Below, one piece after another: positions 44,855 to 53,970 of a DNA stretch of 64,000 bases. Both the position numbers and the translations under genes were made by a program. The notes beneath the pieces were generated by a model. The model was not told where the DNA came from and did not search any database. It worked only from the letters and a program-made list of their open reading frames with translations. Position 1 is the stretch's first letter, and each line of letters begins with the position of its first letter. This stretch comes from Lentimicrobium sp. (GTDB lineage Bacteria; Bacteroidota; Bacteroidia; Bacteroidales; Lentimicrobiaceae): assembly GCA_023957275.1 (NCBI GenBank), contig JAMLHF010000012.1, positions 1 to 64,000 on the forward strand, in the 5' to 3' direction.

Positions 44855-46158
44855 ATGAAATTCAAAAAAATAATATTTTCTTTGCTTTTACTTTTGCCAC
44901 CAATATTTAGTTTTTCTCAAACATGGCCAAAAATATACATTATTCCTGGTGAGTATTCAACTGGCAAGGTGGCTTTTGAAACTTATGATGATGGGATTTT
45001 TCTTCTTTCAGAAAATGTTGGTAGTGGGAGGCGAAATTCCGGATGGTTGATAAAAACCGACATCAATGGCAATATATTGTGGGACAGGATATTAGGGAAA
45101 CATGAGCAATATTACTCCTTGACAGACAATATGGAAGCTACCAGTGATTCCGGGGTAATTGTGGCGATGTCAACTCTACTTTATGAAGAAGATCCTTTTG
45201 GATTTCCTGTTGATCCTGCTTTTATAAAGCTGGATAAATGCGGACAGTTGGATTGGTGTACAGTCATTAGCCTACTTGGCACTGCCAATTCAGGTACAGA
45301 TATAGTCCAGACATACGATGGATATGTTGGTCTGTACTTTAACTGGAATGTACCAACCAATGCTATCGGAGTTGTAAAAATGGATTTTAATGGACAGATT
45401 CAATGGCTGTTTACATACGATTCAGATACAATTGTTGATAATATTCCTTTTGATATCCTTGCCTTAGACGATGGCTCCACAATTGTAACCGGTTTTGGCT
45501 ATTATGATAACGGGCAATCAACATATGTGAGTCTTAAACCTGTCAAATTGCATATTGCTCCAGACGGCGGTGTAATTAATTGGCAAGTTATGCATTATGA
45601 CAATGATTCATTAAGAGGAGTGGGATTACGACTATTAAAGACAACCGAGGAAATCTGTTTTCTATGTGTTAGCATCACCACACAAACATATCCATACAAC
45701 TATGATAAAAAACACTTCGAAAACAAAAGGTAAATGGTTCAAATCTGGAATACTATATTCAGGATGAATCAAAGAGTATTAATGGCTATCTGTGCTGGAT
45801 GGTTGATAGTACCATCGCTATTACAGGAGCTTCTGAAATATTTGAAAATAATTGGTGGAGATACCCTTCTGATGTGTCCATTATTGATACATTCGGGAAT
45901 GTTATTAACAACCGTATATTACTTGATGATTATTGGGGTTCCGTTTACAGAGTTTCAACTACCCACGACAATAAAATTTTGGCTACCGGTAGCGCTGATG
46001 CAGAAAACCCATATGGCCCGCCTGGAAATACCTTTCTTTCAAAACTCACCTCCACCCTTGAGGACGATGTGTATGACCCCACCCCGGGGTATGACTACGC
46101 CTGCCCCGGTGGTGTAGCACCACACGATACCATTGGTATGGAGGAGTGCGATTTATTG

Positions 46159-46164
<6 letters not shown>
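44855..46164 (+). pseudogene. secreted WD40-like protein, frameshifted and truncated before its sorting domain
   Basis: Paralogue of the gene at 46916. Signal peptide KKIIFSLLLLLPPIFSFSQ, then a matching beta-propeller (GWLIKTDINGNILWDRILG). The first frame ends at 45733. From 45709 the +2 frame resumes the match (KTLRKQ; then INGYLCWMVDSTIAITG against YAYSLSWMQDSTIVISG) and runs to 46164. The break lies at an A6 run (45707-45712); a seventh A would restore one frame through ECDLLK. It then stops where the paralogue continues into its sorting domain, exactly at the second AG leader. ATGs at 44846 and 44831 are alternatives; 44831 lies in the terminator. Either a true pseudogene, a phase-variable gene or an assembly error. 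Confidence 0.8.
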
Positions 46165-46471
<307 letters not shown>

Positions 46472-46858
46472 ACTGCCGGCCTCTCAACCCGCAACTTGCT
46501 TTCGTCTTACAGACTAATAAGTTATGAGCCTTCCGTCACTTTGCCTGATACCAGTTTAAAGTCCTCATTTGTTGTCAACAAACCCAAAAGTAAAGGAAAA
46601 TCTTCACAAGCAATGCTTCATGTATTTCCAAATCCGGCAAACGAGTTTATAGTCATTGCATATAGGTTGGAAAAAGAAGGTGATCTAACTATTGTATCTC
46701 AGGATGGGCGTATTGTACACACTCAAATCATTAACCCTGGACAAAACCAGGTGGTTGTTCGTGTTAATTATTTAACTTCAGGCATTTATGTTGCAAGAAT
46801 GGTTGAAGGGAAAAAAGTCCACAGTACTAAGTTTACAGTTAAATAGCTTTTAACCAAT

Positions 46859-46899
46859 GAAATAATTCCACAGGTTTAATTTGCCTGTGGGATTATTTC
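46859..46899 (+). terminator. hairpin after T9SS fragment copy 2
   Basis: GAAATAATTCCACAGG pairs with CCTGTGGGATTATTTC with one mismatch (T-G), then CT-rich sequence. It ends 17 bases before the next start codon, so the downstream gene needs read-through or a promoter inside the hairpin. Confidence 0.75.
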
Positions 46900-46915
46900 T
46901 ATAAATTCCGTTAAG

Positions 46916-48550
46916 ATGAAAATAATAATTATCATTATATTATTACTAATCAACAGTATGCCAGATATTTCAGCACAAGTTTGGCCCCGGGTTTACATTA
47001 ACCCCTATGACAATACTATACCCTTTTGTGCTTTTGAAACCTATGATGATGGAATTGCGATTCTTTCATGTCATTTTGGTGAATCTGCATTAACAGCCGG
47101 TTGGGTTATCAAAACGGACATAAATGGCGAAATTCTTTGGGAACGATCATTAGGAAGCAGAACTGATTATTATTCCTGGTTCAACATGATGCAGGTTACC
47201 CGGGATTCCGGCCTTATAGTAGCCTTATCCACGCGTTACGCGGATTTATACCCTTTTGGCATATATGCGGATGCCGCATTTATGAAACTAAACCCCTGCG
47301 GCGAACTGGACTGGTGCAAGATCATCAATGAACCCGGCATTGATAATTTCGGGGCCGATGTGGTTGAAACCAACGACGGGTATGTGGGCATGTACAACAA
47401 TTATCATCCGGGTGGGGGCCCACCCTTCAGCACCGATAACCCGAACACCCTGGTTAAGTTTGACAAGAACGGCCAGATTCAATGGAAGTTGAATTATGAC
47501 GACCCGTTGCTGAGAACTGAAGACTGGTGGGATATACTCCTTTTGAGAGACAGCACTTTTCTGATAACAGGCATTGGAAATTATTATGATACTACATTGC
47601 TGCGATGGTTTGAAAAACCCCTTAAAATTAATGTTGACCCAGATGGTAATATTCTTGACTATTCCATTCTTTATAAAAGTATAGATTCTATTGATGGCGC
47701 ACAGGATTTCTTTACAATAGAATCAAACAGTGGACGTTTGTATTCGGCGGGCGTTACTGAACCCTTGCATAAAACCCTTAGAAAACAATCTCTTTATGAG
47801 GCAAACCCTCAGTTTTTTTCTTTAAGTGATTCTTTAAGTTATGCTTATTCTCTGAGCTGGATGCAGGATAGCACCATTGTCATATCTGGTACAATGGAAA
47901 ATCCGGATTTTTGGTTCGAACATAGGGTTGAAGTTCAGATTGTTGATACCATGGGTACTATTCTTCATAGCCGGCGGTTGTTGGATAATTATACAGGGCC
48001 TTATTATTTTGTTTCAACCACACGCGACAACAAAATTCTCGCCACCGGCAGCGCCGAACAAAATCCTTATGGCCCTATGCTAAACACAATGCTCTTCAAA
48101 CTCACCTCCACCCTCGAAGACGATGTGTATGACCCCACCCCCCGGGTGTACGACTATGCCTGCCCCGGTGGTGTAGCTCCGCACGATACCATCGGTATGG
48201 AGCAGTGTGATCTTGTGGTAAGTGCAGCCCACCTTGCCACCCTGCCCGATATAGCGGTTATGGAGGTTTACCCCAACCCGGTAAACGATGTATTTCAGGT
48301 GCGGTTGCCGGAGTTTGTGGCCATCCGCAGCAACAACAAAGGTTTAAATACCGCGCTTTACCAAAGCAACTACCAGCAGCAAAGCGTATTGCAGGTTTTT
48401 GACCTGAGTGGCAGATTTATTTCAGAACAAAAACTTACTCAGGGACAACTTATTGCACAATTCGATGCTTCACACTGGGTACCGGGGATGTATTTGCTCA
48501 GGTTGGTATATAAGGATAAGACGGTGGGGAGCGCGAAGGTGGTGAGGTGA
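46916..48550 (+). CDS. T9SS-exported beta-propeller-like surface protein, intact paralogue
   Basis: 544 residues. Signal peptide (SMPDISAQ), a propeller-like domain made of FETYDDGIAIL, GWVIKTDINGEILWERSLG, DSGLIVALSTR and similar blades with repeated NPYGP and STLEDDVYDPTP stretches (a likely Cys-bearing end DYACPGGVAPHDTIGMEQCD), and a type A T9SS sorting domain (about 450-544, YPNPVNDVFQVRLP ... GMYLLRLVYKDKTVGSAKVVR). It therefore is secreted and anchored at the surface. The truncated neighbour at 44855 shares the propeller. Its last 27 bases recur in the following noncoding repeats. Confidence 0.85.
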   Translation: MKIIIIIILLLINSMPDISAQVWPRVYINPYDNTIPFCAFETYDDGIAILSCHFGESALTAGWVIKTDINGEILWERSLGSRTDYYSWFNMMQVTRDSGLIVALSTRYADLYPFGIYADAAFMKLNPCGELDWCKIINEPGIDNFGADVVETNDGYVGMYNNYHPGGGPPFSTDNPNTLVKFDKNGQIQWKLNYDDPLLRTEDWWDILLLRDSTFLITGIGNYYDTTLLRWFEKPLKINVDPDGNILDYSILYKSIDSIDGAQDFFTIESNSGRLYSAGVTEPLHKTLRKQSLYEANPQFFSLSDSLSYAYSLSWMQDSTIVISGTMENPDFWFEHRVEVQIVDTMGTILHSRRLLDNYTGPYYFVSTTRDNKILATGSAEQNPYGPMLNTMLFKLTSTLEDDVYDPTPRVYDYACPGGVAPHDTIGMEQCDLVVSAAHLATLPDIAVMEVYPNPVNDVFQVRLPEFVAIRSNNKGLNTALYQSNYQQQSVLQVFDLSGRFISEQKLTQGQLIAQFDASHWVPGMYLLRLVYKDKTVGSAKVVR

Positions 48551-50144
48551 TTCAAGAATTAGCTTCGCTGAGCTCTCCCGAAAAAGAGTTCGGGACAGGC
48601 TCTTCGGTCGGTTCAAGAATTCAAAATTCAAGGATTCAAGAATTCAAGAATTCAAAGATTTAAGAAGAAGCAGATCCTGTAAATCCTGTCTGACAATCTG
48701 AGAAAGAGAGGTTTCAATGAATAGCGCGAAGGTGGTGTGGTGAAGTCGGAGGTCGGATGAAAGAAGTATGAAGTAAGAAGTAAGAGGTAAGACAATGTAT
48801 TTACTGTTGGCTGATGGCTGAAATCCGAACCGGAGCGTAGTGGAGTTCACCGAAGGTAATTCCGAAATCCGAAATCCGAAATTGCTGTCAATCCTGTAAA
48901 TCCTGTCTGACAATCTGAGAAAGAGAGGTTTCAATGAATAGCGCGAAGGTGGTGAGGTGAAGTCGGCCCTTCGGCTCCGCTCAGGGACCGAGGTCGGAGG
49001 TCGGTCGGATTAAAGAAGTATGAAGTAAGAAGTAAGAAGTAAGAGGTAAGACAATGTATTTACTGTTGGCTGATGGCTGAAATCCGAACCGGAGCGAAGC
49101 GGAGTTCACCGAAGGTAATTCCGAAATCCGGAATCTGAAATTCCTGTAAATCCTGTTAATCCTGTCTGAAAATTTGAGAGAGAGATTTCAATGAATAGCG
49201 CGAAGGTGGTGAAGTGATTTAAAAATTAGCTTCGCTGAGCTCTCTGCGTTCGGTTCAAAGATTCCAGGCTGCTTGCGCAGGTATAGGATGCTAGAAATAC
49301 TCTGTGGTTTTTAGTATTTTGGTGTTTTTGTGGTAAAAGAATCAAGCATACTATTACTCCAGATAGCTCTCTGCGGCCCTCTGCGTAAGACCTCGGCGGT
49401 CTCTGCGGTTAATTTAAACGCAAAGTGCGCAGAGAACGCGGAGGGATAAAAAAAAAGCAAGAAGACCTAACAAGTTGAAAGAAAACTTGTTAGGTCAGGT
49501 CGTTGATAGATGCAGGCCGGGACGAAACCTAAGGTTGGCGCAGACAATCATATCAATGCTTACTTACCTCAGTTTTATAAACCGTGGCAAACTTAGGAGC
49601 ACTTGCTTACCGGATTTGATCTATTGTGCTCTAGTGTGCCTATTGTGGTTTTAAGGAGCCAAAAGATTTAACAATTCAAGATTCCAGAGCGCATGTGCTG
49701 GTATAGAATTCCAAAATTATTCAGTGGGTCCTGGTGTTTCTGTGTCTCATTAGTGAGAATTCATTCGTGTCCCGATCGCTATCGGGATCATGGTAAAAAA
49801 GATTAGCTTTGCTGTGCTTACTGCGTTCGGTTCAATGATTTCAGGAAAAAGCAGATCCTGTAAATCCTGTAAATCATGTCTGACAATTTGAGAGAGAGGT
49901 TTCAATGAATAGCGCGAAGGTGGTGAAGTGAAGTCAGAGATCGGATAAAAGAAGTATGAAGTAAGAAGTAAGAGGTAAGACAATGTATTTGCTGTTGGCT
50001 GATTGCTGAAATCCGAACCAGAGCGAAGCGGAGTTCACCGAAGGTAAATCAACAATCCGAAATTCCAGCATTCCTGCATACCCCGTAACGCAGCAGGGCG
50101 CACAAAACGTGGTAAATAAAAGCAGAAATTCAATTTTCTCCCTT
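48551..50144. repeat. noncoding repeat field with four partial copies of a T9SS gene 3' end
   Basis: No real ORF. Four copies of a unit begin with CCTGTAAATCCTGT..., pass ATGAATAGCGCGAAGGTGGTG (start of the 27-base echo at 48717, 48934, 49191 and 49905), then GGTCGGA..AAGTATGAAGTAAGAAGTAAG, ...GCTGATGGCTGAAATCCGAACC, and GAGTTCACCGAAGGTAA. Each echo encodes MNSAKVV(R/W/K) and a stop, the C-terminal sequence of the gene ending at 48550. Other content: runs of 'ttcaagaattcaag' near 48610-48660, a hairpin at 49464-49496, and a 'ctcggcggtctctgcgg' type repeat near 49385. Confidence 0.8.
49464..49496. repeat. GACCTAACAAGTT hairpin, copy 1
   Basis: GACCTAACAAGTT and AACTTGTTAGGTC form a 13-bp perfect stem. 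Same arms as at 58957 and 59069; here it stands alone in noncoding sequence. Confidence 0.8.
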
Positions 50145-51023
50145 TCAGGAATAAATCTCCCTGTTATAGGCTTTCAGGGTGTTCAGCAGCAGGCTGACAA
50201 TGGTCATCAGTCCCACACCGCCGGGCACAGGCGTGATGTAGGATGATTTCGGCGCTACGCTCTTAAAATCAACATCGCCGGTGATATGATAGCCCTTTTC
50301 GCTGTTATCCTCAATGCGGTGTATACCCACATCCACCACCACCACGCCTTCCTTCACCATATCGCCGGTAACAAAGCCCGGCTGTCCGATGGCAGCGATC
50401 AGAATATCGGCCTGACGGGTAATTTCAGCCAGGTTTGTGGTTTTGCTGTGGCAGAGCGTAACCGTGCAATTCCCGGGAACGGCCTTGCGCGACATCAGCA
50501 GACTGACCGGGGTACCTACGATATTGCTCCGGCCGAGGACCACGCAATGCTTCCCTTCGGTCTCTATGCCGTACTTTTCGAGCAGCAACACAATACCTGC
50601 GGGGGTAGCTGGCACATATGAAGGGAGTCCCAGCGCCAGCCGGCCGACATTCACCGGATGGAAACCGTCCACATCCTTGGCGGGATTGATCCTTTCAATC
50701 ACTTTATTGGCATCAATGTGCCGGGGCAACGGCAACTGCACGATAAACCCGTGGACTTCCTCATCGTTGTTCAAAAAATCAACAGCTTCGAGCAACTGCT
50801 GTTCGCTGATTTCAGCAGGGTAACGGTAAACGCTTGAAGTAAATCCAACCGCGCGGCAGGCCTTTTCCTTACTGGCAATGTAGGTTTCGCTTGCCGGATC
50901 ATTCCCCACCAGTATGGCTGCCAGATGCGGGGGCGTTTGCTCGGCATCAATAATTTCAGCCGCCTTGCGGGCGATCTCTCTCTTAATCTCTTCAGCGATC
51001 TTCTTACCGTCAATCAATTCCAT
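50145..51023 (-). CDS. folD: bifunctional methylene-THF dehydrogenase/cyclohydrolase
   Basis: 292 residues. Converts 5,10-methylene-THF to 10-formyl-THF in one-carbon metabolism. Catalytic block SETYIASKEKACRAVGF (YxxxK), HGFIVQLPLPRHID, and the Rossmann segment VVLGRSNIVGTPVSLLMS with CHSKT, then PVPGGVGLMTI at the C terminus, all typical. Tight linkage to ffh upstream (26 bases after it on the same strand) suggests co-transcription. Cytoplasmic. Length is normal. Confidence 0.97.
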   Translation of the reverse strand: MELIDGKKIAEEIKREIARKAAEIIDAEQTPPHLAAILVGNDPASETYIASKEKACRAVGFTSSVYRYPAEISEQQLLEAVDFLNNDEEVHGFIVQLPLPRHIDANKVIERINPAKDVDGFHPVNVGRLALGLPSYVPATPAGIVLLLEKYGIETEGKHCVVLGRSNIVGTPVSLLMSRKAVPGNCTVTLCHSKTTNLAEITRQADILIAAIGQPGFVTGDMVKEGVVVVDVGIHRIEDNSEKGYHITGDVDFKSVAPKSSYITPVPGGVGLMTIVSLLLNTLKAYNREIYS

Positions 51024-51049
51024 AATCTGATAATTTGATGGTTACGTGT

Positions 51050-52402
51050 TTATCTCTTCCTCCCTGACGACATCTTCTTCATATTCCGCATGGCATTCAG
51101 GGCATTTTTTCCCCCTCCGCCGGAAACAAGTTTCATCATTTTACGGGTATCTTCAAACTGTTTGATCAGGCGGTTTACCTCGGCTATTTCAACCCCCGAA
51201 CCCATGGCGATGCGTTTGCGGCGGCTGCCGTTCAACACCGATGGATTTTCCCTTTCAAACGGTGTCATGGAACCGATAATGGCTTCGATGCCTTTGAACG
51301 CATCATCGTCAATATCAACATCCTTCAGGGCTTTTCCCATCCCCGGGATCATGCCGAGCAGGTCTTTCACATTGCCCATTTTCTTGATCTGTTTGATCTG
51401 GGCGACGAAATCGTTGAAATTGAACTGGTCTTTCGCAAGTTTCTGCTGTAGCTTGCGGGCTTCCACCTCGTCGAACTGTTCCTGGGCGCGCTCAACCAGC
51501 GATACGATATCGCCCATCCCCAGGATACGGTCGGCCATACGCGAAGGATAGAACACATCAATGGCGTCCATTTTCTCGCCCAGACCGACAAATTTCACGG
51601 GTTTATCCACCACCGAGCGAATGGTAAGGGCCGCCCCCCCGCGGGTATCGCCGTCGAGTTTGGTAAGCACCACCCCGTCATAGTCAAGCCGGTCGTTGAA
51701 GGCTTTTGCAGTATTCACGGCATCCTGTCCCGTCATGGAATCCACCACAAACAGGGTCTCGTGAGGGTTAACAGCCTGCTTAACGGCAGCTATTTCATTC
51801 ATCATCTGCTCATCGATGGCCAGGCGGCCGGCGGTATCGATGATTACTGTATTGATGTCAAATTCTTTGGCATGCGCGATGGCCTTTCGGGCGATATTGA
51901 CCGGATTTTTGTCCTCGTCAATGGTGAATACCTTCACGCCGATCTGTTCGCCAAGCACTTTCAGCTGCTCAATGGCGGCAGGGCGGTAAACGTCGCCGGC
52001 AACCAGTAAAACCTTGCGGTTCCTTTTGGTTTTCAGGTAGTTGGCCAGTTTTGCCGAGAAGGTGGTTTTACCCGACCCCTGCAGTCCGGCAATCAGGATA
52101 ACCGCGGGAGCGCCTTTCAGGTTGATTTCGGCCTGCTCCGCACCCATCAGCGCAGCGAGCTCGTCATGAACGATCTTAACCATCAGCTGCCCGGGGGAAA
52201 CCGCCGTAAGTACCTGCTGCCCGAGGGCCTTTTCCTTAACCGTATCGGTAAACGACTTGGCAACCTTATAGCTGACGTCGGCATCGAGGAGGGCCTTGCG
52301 CACATCCTTCAGGGTTTCCGCAACATTGATCTCGGTAATATGTCCCTGGCCTTTCAGGGTCTTGAACGCCCGTTCGAGCTTTTCACTTAAATTTTCAAAC
52401 AT
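51050..52402 (-). CDS. ffh: signal recognition particle protein Ffh (SRP54)
   Basis: Binds signal peptides and SRP RNA to target ribosomes to the membrane. N domain starts MFENLSEKLERAFK; G domain has GLQGSGKTTFSAKLA, DTAGRL, TKLDGDTRGGAAL; the M domain is methionine-rich at the end (LIKQFEDTRKMMKLV, MRNMKKMSSGRKR). An upstream in-frame ATG at 52450 would be the track start but a -7 element (minus TAATTTTG at 52439-52446) lies there, so the ATG at 52402 is the start, 451 residues. It is upstream of folD on the same strand. Confidence 0.97.
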   Translation of the reverse strand: MFENLSEKLERAFKTLKGQGHITEINVAETLKDVRKALLDADVSYKVAKSFTDTVKEKALGQQVLTAVSPGQLMVKIVHDELAALMGAEQAEINLKGAPAVILIAGLQGSGKTTFSAKLANYLKTKRNRKVLLVAGDVYRPAAIEQLKVLGEQIGVKVFTIDEDKNPVNIARKAIAHAKEFDINTVIIDTAGRLAIDEQMMNEIAAVKQAVNPHETLFVVDSMTGQDAVNTAKAFNDRLDYDGVVLTKLDGDTRGGAALTIRSVVDKPVKFVGLGEKMDAIDVFYPSRMADRILGMGDIVSLVERAQEQFDEVEARKLQQKLAKDQFNFNDFVAQIKQIKKMGNVKDLLGMIPGMGKALKDVDIDDDAFKGIEAIIGSMTPFERENPSVLNGSRRKRIAMGSGVEIAEVNRLIKQFEDTRKMMKLVSGGGGKNALNAMRNMKKMSSGRKR

Positions 52403-52438
52403 ATCGGAATAACGAAAAATTACACTTTTTAAGCGGTG

Positions 52439-52446
52439 CAAAATTA
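52439..52446 (-). promoter_or_regulatory. ffh -7 element
   Basis: Minus strand TAATTTTG; predicted start near 52432 gives a 30-base leader for the ATG at 52402. Confidence 0.5.
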
Positions 52447-52759
52447 ACAAAATAGGTGATTGAACCGGAATTTTGGCTGCTCCGTTATTTCAATGGTCCG
52501 CTAAATTTAAGAATCGCGCAAGGGCGCAAAGACGCAATGACTTGATTATGAATGATTTGTTATCTTTATGCAAGTTTTCATAATCCGCTGTAAGCCAATT
52601 CATTAAAATTTCTCAACGGAGTATTGTTGTTTAATGTGGCCAAAAGTAATGTATAATTGGGTAATTCGTTATTTGATATACCGGTGTTGAAGATGAACTT
52701 TGTAATCCTAAGGGTAATTATGAAAGATTTTCACTAAAGGGATCATAGCGTTTAATATT

Positions 52760-53165
52760 CTTCTCTGTGTTGCTCTGTGAAACCTCGGTGTGTTCTGTGT
52801 AACTTCCTTCTCTTTCACAGAGATTCAAAGAGTAGTCGCAGAAGATCACAGAGATTTAAATCTTCTCTGTATTGCTCCGTGAAACTTCATTGTATTCTGC
52901 ATATCTGCTTGCTTCACAGAGATTCAATGAGGATTGTATTCTTCTCTGTGTTTCTCCGTGATGCCTCGGTGTGCTCTGTGTAACTTTTTTTTGTTTCACA
53001 GAGATTCACAGAGTAGTCGCAGAGGTTAAGATACTTCTCCGTGTTACTCCGTGAAACTTCATTGTATTCTGCATATCTGCTTGCTTCACAGAGATTCAAT
53101 GAGGATTGTATTCTTCTCTGTGTTTCTCCGTGAAGCCTCAGTGTACTCTGTGTTACTTTTTATCA
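52760..53165. repeat. five-unit degenerate repeat, alternate A/B units
   Basis: Units start with CTTCTC(T/C)GTG/A at 52760, 52862, 52941, 53034 and 53113 (spacings 102, 79, 93, 79). The two 79-bp units (52862, 53034) are nearly identical and share GAAACTTCATTGTATTCTGCATATCTGC. Each unit includes CTCTGTG followed by TTTCACAGAGATTCA, so hairpins can form. Not a CRISPR array: no constant 25-40 bp repeat with unique spacers. Confidence 0.75.
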
Positions 53166-53218
53166 TAAAAAGAATCAACGAGTCACTTCGTAAGGGATAT
53201 ACCTTTTACCCGGTCTGA

Positions 53219-53908
53219 TTATTCATCCCTTCCTGCCAGATCTGCAATGGCCTTATCGCTGCCGAACAGCAGCAGTATATCCCCGGCAGCCAGCACCTCT
53301 TCACCGCTGAGCAATCCGGATGTTTCGGGAACCTGTTTCGGCTTCGAAAACAGTGATTTTTCTTCCTTATTCCTGATGATGGTGATAGGCTGAAGGCCAT
53401 ATGTCCTGATAAAATTGACCTCTTTCAGCTTCAGCCCCGTAAACCTGCCCGGTAGCTGATACTCCACAATCCTGAAGCCTGAAGCCACGGGAAAGGAATT
53501 TCTGATTCCACTGAAAACAAGGCGGTTGGCAAGTTGTACGGCTGATTCCTTTTCGGGCTGCATCACGAGATCAACCCCTATGGTTTCGATCACCGTCTGG
53601 TGCAACACATCTATGGCCCGGCTAACGATCCGTTTGACGCCTGCCTTTTTCAGCAGGGCGGTGGTCATTACCGAAGCCCCGAAATCTTCACCGATGGCGA
53701 CCACGGCATAATCACATTCCCTGAGTGGCAACGTCTTCATGGCCAGCTCATTGGTACAATCGAGACAGATGGTCTGGGTGATTACTTCCTTGAAAGTTTC
53801 TGTCTTCACCTCTCTGCCGTCAACCCCGATTACTTCATGTCCCATGTGCGTAAGCTGTATGGCCAGGGCCGACCCGAAATTTCCCAATCCGATAATTATA
53901 AATTTCAT
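53219..53908 (-). CDS. trkA: TrkA/KtrA-like potassium-uptake regulatory protein
   Basis: 229 residues. An RCK_N domain binds nucleotide (IIGLGNFGSALAIQLTHMGHEVIGVD, GxGxxG) and an RCK_C domain occupies the C-terminal third. It gates the K+ transporter encoded 62 bases upstream (TrkH/KtrB-like) and is last in the operon. Single RCK pair corresponds to KtrA-type rather than the double E. coli TrkA. Cytoplasmic. Confidence 0.93.
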   Translation of the reverse strand: MKFIIIGLGNFGSALAIQLTHMGHEVIGVDGREVKTETFKEVITQTICLDCTNELAMKTLPLRECDYAVVAIGEDFGASVMTTALLKKAGVKRIVSRAIDVLHQTVIETIGVDLVMQPEKESAVQLANRLVFSGIRNSFPVASGFRIVEYQLPGRFTGLKLKEVNFIRTYGLQPITIIRNKEEKSLFSKPKQVPETSGLLSGEEVLAAGDILLLFGSDKAIADLAGRDE

Positions 53909-53970
53909 CGCAACGGCATTTTAGAATTAAAATTACTGATTACAACAATACACTGTCATCAACTTGATTA

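Larger units (their letters stand above)
52403..53218. other. 816-bp gap with a repeat field
   Basis: From 52450 to 52740 I see nothing but AT-rich sequence, apart from a short 'cgcgcaagggcgcaaagacgcaa' type repeat at 52514-52536. From 52760 to 53165 lies a tandem repeat field (listed separately). No ORF supported. Confidence 0.6.

Noticed and set aside
48644..48934. 96-codon minus-strand ORF in the repeat field, with a similar one at 49750-49983
   Set aside because: Both cross the repeat units and translate repeats (RQDLQDLL, LTSYFILL); no start signal or domain.
52760..53165. Possible CRISPR array
   Set aside because: Unit length varies (79 to 102 bases), there are no constant short repeats with unique spacers, and no cas gene is in the window.
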